Under the pieces are notes generated by a model. It had not been told where the DNA came from and made no database searches. It saw only the letters and a list, made by a program, of their open reading frames with translations. The translations under genes and the position numbers were made by a program. From Bog-473 sp963751335 (GTDB lineage Bacteria > Actinomycetota > Acidimicrobiia > Acidimicrobiales > RAAP-2), in contig CAVVUB010000006.1 of assembly GCA_963751335.1 (NCBI GenBank), positions 87,101-151,100 on the forward strand: DNA of 64,000 bases. Direction: 5' to 3'. Of the stretch, positions 59,038-64,000 are shown one piece after another. Numbering within the stretch: position 1 is the first letter of the stretch; each line of letters begins with the position of its first letter.

Positions 59038-59372
59038 GTGTGCACCTCCTTCGTGCTCGCGTTCGAGTTCATATGGAAACATATGCACGCACAAATGGCG
59101 AGCACTGCGGGCGAGAACGCAATGAACGTGCGCAGCCACCGCGCGGAGCGCCGATGGAATGCCGATCAACGACCGCGTGAACGCGCGACCAAGTCGCGGC
59201 CTGTGGCAGAACGCATCCGGCACACGACCGCGCCTGCCGACGCCGGCCTGAACACGGAATCCTGACTGACGAATTTCCGAACTTCCGACTGCCGAATCAC
59301 CTGGGGCGAAGGCGGCGCGCCCCGAGAATCCCCGGCGGACGACGACGAGACGCGGCCCGGCCGGCCGGCTCC
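59038..59372. other. Non-coding region between the 25-aa gene and the carotenoid oxygenase gene
   Basis: About 335 bp. It holds the ribosome binding site and the CATATG pair described separately, plus a G/C palindromic stretch (GGCCGGCCGG, around 59357-59366) just after the oxygenase stop. That stretch could form a hairpin but has no T-run. No other gene was recognised. Confidence 0.4.
59070..59085. promoter_or_regulatory. CATATG-N4-CATATG element upstream of the 25-aa gene
   Basis: Two palindromic CATATG hexamers separated by GAAA form an A/T island in very GC-rich DNA, 33-48 bp before the ATG of the 25-aa frame. The position fits a promoter or operator; no regulator can be named. Confidence 0.4.
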
Positions 59373-60924
59373 TCAGCGATAGCGGTCGGCCGGCACCCAT
59401 TCCCCGTGACTCCGGAACGGCAGCCGCTCGGGCAGGTGAATCACCGCCTCGGGCGGGCGCCGGCCAAAGGAGGAGGCGTCGAGCACGTAGAGGTCGCTCG
59501 CTCCCCGGTCGGGATCGTCGACCACGGTCAGGAGCCAACCCTCCTCGTCGCTGTGGCCCTCGACAGACCGCACGAAGATCGGCTCGCTCACCCGCCTCCC
59601 TTCAGCGGGGCTCCACGAAGCCACCTCGTCGCGGTCGAGGTCGAACTTGAGGAGTCCGGCCGCGTTGACCAGGGCTCCGTCATCATCACCGGAACTGCCC
59701 GGAGTCGACCCGTTGAACCCCGACCCCGACCCTGAACCTGACCCTGAACCGGAAGTCGAGCCTGACCGTGAAGTCGACCTCGAGGACCCGGGCGTCGCCA
59801 CGAGCTCGACGGCGTAGCCGTACCGGAAGGCCTGGCCCTCACAGGTCTGGTCGATCCGTGGATACTCCACCCGCCGGTCGTCCAACTGCTGGCGCTCGAG
59901 CCGATCCCCCGCAAGCCGCCACCGCTCGAGGACGGCCAGACTCCCGCCGATCGGCGTCCGTCCGATTCCCGCCGGTCCCACCACCGAGTCCGCCAGATCG
60001 ACACCTTGGCCCGGTTCGGGGACGTCGTAGCGGCACACGAACAGCGTCAGGTCGAGAAGGTCGTCCGATGCACCCGCCGCGCCGACCGGCCCTCGTGGCC
60101 GACCGGTTCCCTCTTCCCGTGCACCGAGCACATGGGTGACCAGACACGGGTCGACGCGGAACCAGCGCACCAGCGAGCCGTCGCCGCCCCTGGGGACCAC
60201 GCCGACCCACCCTTCCGCACCGGGCACCCACCCGAACGGCACCGCCGGGTCGGACATCACCGCGGAGCCGACGTCGCCCCCGGCCTCTCCGCCATCACCA
60301 CCGCCTCCGCCACCACCGCCCGCACCACGACGCCCCTCGAGCCGCCGAGTCGGCGACTCGATGAACACCACATGTTCCTCGGTCACTCCGATGTCGTGCT
60401 GCCACGTGGCGCGCTCGAGCGCAACCGACTGCGCCGTGCGCAGGCCCCCGCCCGCGTCCCATTCGCCCAGGCGCAACCAGATTTCGCCGTCGCCGCCGTC
60501 AGCCCCCGCACCGACGCCCGGGCCGAGCTCGTGTCCCACCCCCACCCCGTCGTCCACCGAGAAGAGCACCCGAGCCCCGTCCGGCACCACCCGGTGCACG
60601 TGCGAGGCGATGGGTACGGTCAGGCCACCGCCGAACTCTTCGGACGCCAGGAGGCGGGAGTACTGCGACGGCAGACCCGCCTCGGGCAGCGCCAGCACCG
60701 AGCCGGCGTGCCAGAAGACACCGGCGTCCGCGGGCGAGTCGACCCGCAGGTACGAGACCGCCTGTCCGTCGCGCAGCTCAACGGCGTGCAGCGCACCCGC
60801 CGACGCCGCCCCGTCCCGGCCGCGCGGGCCCCACCCGGTAGAGCATCCCTTGCAGGTCTGGCGGTAACGACCCCTCCATGGGCAATGGAGGCACCGTGTC
60901 CGAGAACCCAGCGCCGAGCACCAT
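59373..60924 (-). CDS. Carotenoid oxygenase (RPE65/CCD family), frameshifted as sequenced
   Basis: Predicted Fe(II)-dependent enzyme cleaving carotenoids or related polyenes. The N-terminus from ATG 60924 carries EGSLPPDLQGMLYRVGP, then this frame stops at 60778. The next frame continues DGAASAGALHAVELRDG through HRV, WQHDIGV, VTHVLGA and the final HGEWVP, which supply the iron-binding His positions. Skipping one base of the run at 60815-60817 joins them into 516 aa. Glycine-rich (GGGGGGGGDGG) and Ser-Gly repeat insertions enlarge two loops. It diverges from tyrS across 40 bp. Confidence 0.78.
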
Positions 60925-60964
60925 GCCGCCAACCAACCTACCTGCGTATGGCAGCATCAAAGGC

Positions 60965-62240
60965 ATGCCCAGCCTGTCGGAGGACCTCGCCTTCCGCGGC
61001 CTGATCCACCAGGTGACCGACCCCGATCTCCCGAAGCGCCTCGATGACCCGAGCGCCCCCATCACGCTCTATGCCGGCTTCGACCCGAGCGCCGACAGCC
61101 TCCACGTGGGCAATCTCCTCCAGCTCTGCACGTTGCGCCGCTTCCAAGAGGGTGGGCACCGCCCGATCTCTCTCGCCGGCGGGGGCACCGCCATGATCGG
61201 CGACCCGGGCGGCAAGCAGAGTGAGCGCCAGCTCCTCGACCTCGAGACCATCGAGTCCTACCTCGAGAGGGTCCGTCCCCAGCTGGGCCAGTTCCTCGAT
61301 CTCGACCGGGCCCTGCTGCTCAACAACGCCGACTGGTTGGCCACACTCTCCACCCTCGAGTTCCTGCGCGACGTGGGCAAGCACTTCACGGTCAACCAGA
61401 TGGTGGGCAAGGAGTCGGTCAAGACGCGCTTCGAGCGACCGGACCAGGGCATCAGCTACACCGAGTTCAGTTACATGCTCCTCCAGGCCTACGACTTCCT
61501 TCGTCTGCACGAGGACCACGGCTGCGAACTACAGATCGGTGGCAGCGACCAGTGGGGCAACATCACCATGGGGGTCGAGCTCATCCGCAAGGTCTGTGGC
61601 CACGAGGCCTACGGACTCACCACTCCTCTCGTCCTCAAGCCCGACGGTACCAAGTACGGCAAGACCGAGAGCGGGACGGTCTGGCTCGATGCGCAGCGCA
61701 CCAGCCCCTTCGCCATGTACCAGTTCTTCGTCAACACGCCCGACGAACAGGTCGGCCTGCTCTTGCGGTTCTTTTCCTTTTTGGATCACGACGCAATCTC
61801 CCAACTGGACTCGGACCTGGCGACGCACCCGGAGCGCCGCCAGGCCCAAAAGGCCCTCGCCCGTGCGGTCGTGGCGATGGTGCACGGGGAGGCCGAGGTG
61901 TCCAGGTGCGAGGAGGCTTCGGCTGCGCTCTTCAACGAGGAGATCGCCGGCCTGTCAGAGGACATGCTGCTCGCCGTGACGGAGGACGCGCCGACGACGG
62001 AGCTGGGCCGGGCCGAACTGGTCGACGGCGGCCTCGGGCTGGTCGATCTGCTCGAGCGCACGGGCCTGGCCAAGTCGCGCGGCGAAGCTCGGCGCACCAT
62101 CGACCAAGGCGGTGCCTACGTCAACAACGTGCGCCAGACGCGACGCCGCTCGCACCCTGGGCCCGTCCGACCTGTTGCACGACCGCTACGTGGTGCTGCG
62201 CAAGGGCAAGCGCGACATCCACATCGTCCGGGCCACCTGA
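60965..62240 (+). CDS. tyrS: Tyrosyl-tRNA synthetase TyrS, frameshifted near the C-terminus
   Basis: Class I aminoacyl-tRNA synthetase. YAGFDPSADSLHVGNL holds the HIGH-like motif, GGSDQWGNI the tyrosine site, and KYGKTESG (from Lys230) the KMSKS equivalent. The C-terminal S4 domain starts RTIDQGGAYVNNVRQT. At 62141 one extra base moves the frame: the open frame runs on to 62326 without homology, while the +1 frame gives DAARTLGPSDLLHDRYVVLRKG-type S4 residues and stops at 62240. The intact protein would be about 424 aa. ATG 60965 is favoured over 60878. Confidence 0.9.
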
Positions 62241-62250
62241 TCCGTCCGGC

Positions 62251-62784
62251 ATGGACCGACGCCGGCGCTACCGGACCACGACCCTCGTCCTGTTCTTCGT
62301 CATGCTCGGATCCGCTCTGGCCCTGACCTCGTGCGCCGGAGCGGACCAGCAGGGTTCGGCGACCCACCGCATGTCGGTCTGGGTCGACGGCACCAGCTTC
62401 GGTGCCAACATCGGGACCCTGGTCGCCGACAACGCCCGCATCGCCAAGGTGGCGCCCAACGGCGCCGGCGCGCTCCACGCTGCCTGCAGCACCATGATCA
62501 ACGATGCCGAGATGGCGAATAGCTCACTGCCCTCGCCCGATCCGACCGTCACCGATCTGCTGACCAAGGCCTATGGCCTCGAAGGCGACGCGGGGAACGA
62601 CTGCTACAACTCGGGCGCCACCAACCAGACGCTGCTCACCAAGTCCGAGCGCGAGGGCATCAAGGCCGACGCTCTTTACGACGAGGTCCTCCAGCGCATC
62701 CGCCGGATCACCGGCACGGCGCCGGTGACGACCACAACGTCGGGCAACAGCGGTAACTCCGGCATTGGGGGCATCTTCGGATGA
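62251..62784 (+). CDS. Predicted lipoprotein of unknown function (177 aa)
   Basis: A basic start (MDRRRRYR), hydrophobic core and lipobox LTSC (Cys28) mark a lipoprotein signal peptide cleaved by LspA. The mature part has an N-terminal beta segment and helices with two further Cys (ACSTMIND, NDCYNSG) that could pair. The C-terminus is Thr/Ser/Gly low complexity. No family recognised. It starts 10 nt after the reconstructed tyrS end and overlaps the next gene by 4 nt. Confidence 0.78.
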   Translation: MDRRRRYRTTTLVLFFVMLGSALALTSCAGADQQGSATHRMSVWVDGTSFGANIGTLVADNARIAKVAPNGAGALHAACSTMINDAEMANSSLPSPDPTVTDLLTKAYGLEGDAGNDCYNSGATNQTLLTKSEREGIKADALYDEVLQRIRRITGTAPVTTTTSGNSGNSGIGGIFG

Positions 62785-63350
62785 CACCGCCGACGCCACC
62801 GTCGTCCCGACCTTCGGACGCCGCCACGCCCGAAAGCGAGGCCGACGAGTTCGACCGCCACCGCCGCCGGGTGCTCTGGAGCCTCACCACCGGCTTGTAC
62901 CTCGTCGGCAGTCGTTCCGGCGACGAGGTCAACCTCATGACGGCCAACCTCGTCGTCCAGGTCTCCATGGAGCCCAAGCTGGTCGCCGTCGCCCTCGAGC
63001 GCGCGTCGGTCACCGCCCGCCTCGTCCGCGCCGCTGGGGGCTTCACCCTGACCGTCCTGGCCCGCGCCGACCGCGATGTGGTGCGGCGCTTCGTCAAGCC
63101 GGTGGTCGAGGTGGAGCGGGCACCCGACGGGACGGTGACGTCCATGAGCGGCCATGCCGTCGTGGAAGTCGGCCCCGGGCGCGTGCCTGTCCTGGCCTCG
63201 AAGGCGGCCTATCTGCTGTGCCGTCTCGAGCGGGTCGACGAACTGGGCAGCCACGACCTCTACATCGGCGAGGTGACCGAGGTGGGAGGCGAACCCGCCA
63301 CGGCCGAGGTCCTCCGCATGGAGGACACCCGCATGCACTACGGCGGCTGA
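62781..63350 (+). CDS. Flavin reductase-like (FMN-binding split barrel) domain protein
   Basis: 189 aa. LWSLTTGLYLVGSRSGDEVNLMTANLVVQVSMEPKLV-type architecture is that of flavin reductase-like domains: NLMTANLVVQVS and KLVAVALERAS bind FMN, and SHDLYIGEVTEV closes the barrel. It may act as an NAD(P)H:flavin reductase or an FMN-bound oxidoreductase. The ATG overlaps the lipoprotein gene stop (ATGA). Confidence 0.85.
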   Translation: MTPPTPPSSRPSDAATPESEADEFDRHRRRVLWSLTTGLYLVGSRSGDEVNLMTANLVVQVSMEPKLVAVALERASVTARLVRAAGGFTLTVLARADRDVVRRFVKPVVEVERAPDGTVTSMSGHAVVEVGPGRVPVLASKAAYLLCRLERVDELGSHDLYIGEVTEVGGEPATAEVLRMEDTRMHYGG

Positions 63351-63932
63351 TCATGAGTGGATGCCAGTCGAGGACGAGTCCGTCGCGAGCGGCCCGGCCC
63401 GGATGAGGCGGTAATCGACGAGCAGGTAGCCGGTCGGCGAAGTGGTGCTTCGGATCGTTTCGAGCCGAAGGGACGGCAGCCCGTCGAGGAGTCTTCGTCC
63501 TCGGCCGGCGATTCTCGGCGCGATCACGAGTCTGAGTCCATCCACGACGTCTGCGGCGAGCAACGTCTGGGCCACCGAAATACTGGCGTGAACGCCGATA
63601 TCGCTTCCAGGCCGATCCTTCAGTTCTCGCACGAATTCGACCAGCTCGCCGTTGACCACGCTCGCATTGGCCCACTCCCGGTCGAGCGGAGCAGATGTCA
63701 CGACGTACTTCGCGACCCCGTTGATGAACGTCGCGAATGGCTCGATCTCGCTGCCCGGCCAGAACTCAGCCCACTCGTTGTAGCTCTGACGGCCAAGGAT
63801 CACCGCGTCCTGGCCTGCGATCACAGCCGCGAGGTTGGCCTCCATCGCGTCGTCCCAGTCGGCGAAGAACCCGTCCGGATCCTCAGCAACACCATCGAGA
63901 GACAGCAGCTCGTACACGACGACGTTACGCAT
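63351..63932 (-). CDS. Dihydrofolate reductase/RibD C-terminal domain family protein
   Basis: 193 aa. RNVVVYELLSLDGVAEDPDGFF, AVILGRQSYNEWAEFWPG, and a C-terminal GRGRRLLDG with the NADPH-binding glycine region GVHASISVAQTLL match the RibD_C/DfrA-like reductases, which are common single genes of unknown substrate. ATG 63932 has an AGAGGTGG site 4-5 nt upstream; GTG 63941 is an alternative. It is convergent with the flavin reductase-like gene and ends 1 bp from it. Confidence 0.88.
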   Translation of the reverse strand: MRNVVVYELLSLDGVAEDPDGFFADWDDAMEANLAAVIAGQDAVILGRQSYNEWAEFWPGSEIEPFATFINGVAKYVVTSAPLDREWANASVVNGELVEFVRELKDRPGSDIGVHASISVAQTLLAADVVDGLRLVIAPRIAGRGRRLLDGLPSLRLETIRSTTSPTGYLLVDYRLIRAGPLATDSSSTGIHS

Positions 63933-64000
63933 TCGTACCACCTCTGGGATGCGGCTCAGGCATCCCGCTTATGGCCGCTCCTCAGCATCGGCTCCGTCTT

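Noticed and set aside
59350..59372. GC palindrome after the carotenoid oxygenase as a terminator
   Set aside because: GGCCGGCCGG can pair with itself but has no T-run and no clear loop.
1..64000. tRNA, rRNA, CRISPR, insertion sequence, prophage or attachment site
   Set aside because: Reading both strands for repeat-spacer patterns, transposase or integrase motifs and tRNA-like ends gave nothing convincing; a covariance-model scan would be decisive for tRNA and small RNA.

Overview
The window is very GC-rich, gene-dense chromosomal DNA from an actinobacterium, most likely an Acidimicrobiia-like lineage (inference). The division and cell wall cluster has SepF, DivIVA (Wag31 type), YggT and an FtsZ with a DVPSFLR tail, and no FtsA. 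MurE carries the meso-diaminopimelate DNPR motif. There are also a proteasome activator of the Bpa/PafE type, DUF222-HNH and DUF3040 proteins, and a classical menaquinone pathway. I see no rRNA, tRNA, CRISPR array, insertion sequence or phage gene.

Layout. 1-10.4 kb: stress and membrane genes (msrA, a nitronate monooxygenase-like flavoprotein, an MFS exporter fused to a MarR-like domain, a cation/Ca exchanger, a CapA-like protein, an acyl-CoA ligase with a low-molecular-weight phosphatase, LapA, DUF3040), ending in a clear terminator. 10.5-12.9 kb: ROK kinase, small hypothetical, HNH protein, lipoate ligase-like protein. 13.1-32.1 kb: the dcw cluster and its extension, in order mraZ, rsmH, ftsL, ftsI, murE, mraY, ftsW, murG, murC, murB, ftsQ, ftsZ, yggS, sepF, yggT, divIVA, a Lys/Ala-rich DksA/TraR protein, lspA and rluD. 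It is preceded by 10-bp repeats that look like an MraZ operator. murD and murF are missing. 32-44.6 kb: sigma-70 factor, phosphatase/mutase, Rrf2 regulator diverging from a phosphodiesterase, bpa, RDD protein, dnaE, two unknowns and a YyaL homologue. 45-49.3 kb: an accessory stretch of unrelated genes (glycoside hydrolase-like lipoprotein, methyltransferase, 72-aa protein, HAD phosphatase, GT34-like glycosyltransferase). 49.5-51.9 kb: a reductase and an ECF41 sigma factor/AhpD-like pair with a matching ECF41 promoter. 51.9-57.4 kb: menE, menB, menA, menH and menD on alternating strands. 57.4-64 kb: DUF222-HNH protein, two tiny genes with excellent ribosome binding sites, a carotenoid oxygenase, tyrS, a lipoprotein, a flavin reductase-like protein and a RibD-like reductase.

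Two patterns run through the window. First, many isolated genes have a TANNNT box 6-9 nt (often exactly 8) before an ATG or GTG, as expected of leaderless transcripts. One 21-bp gap (menE/menB) is a symmetric bidirectional case. Second, five genes that should be intact (rsmH, murG, the DksA-like gene, tyrS, carotenoid oxygenase) each carry one single-base indel, and yggS and lspA lack a normal start codon. I read most of these as likely consensus errors in the deposited sequence, so the affected genes are given with their reconstructed extents.
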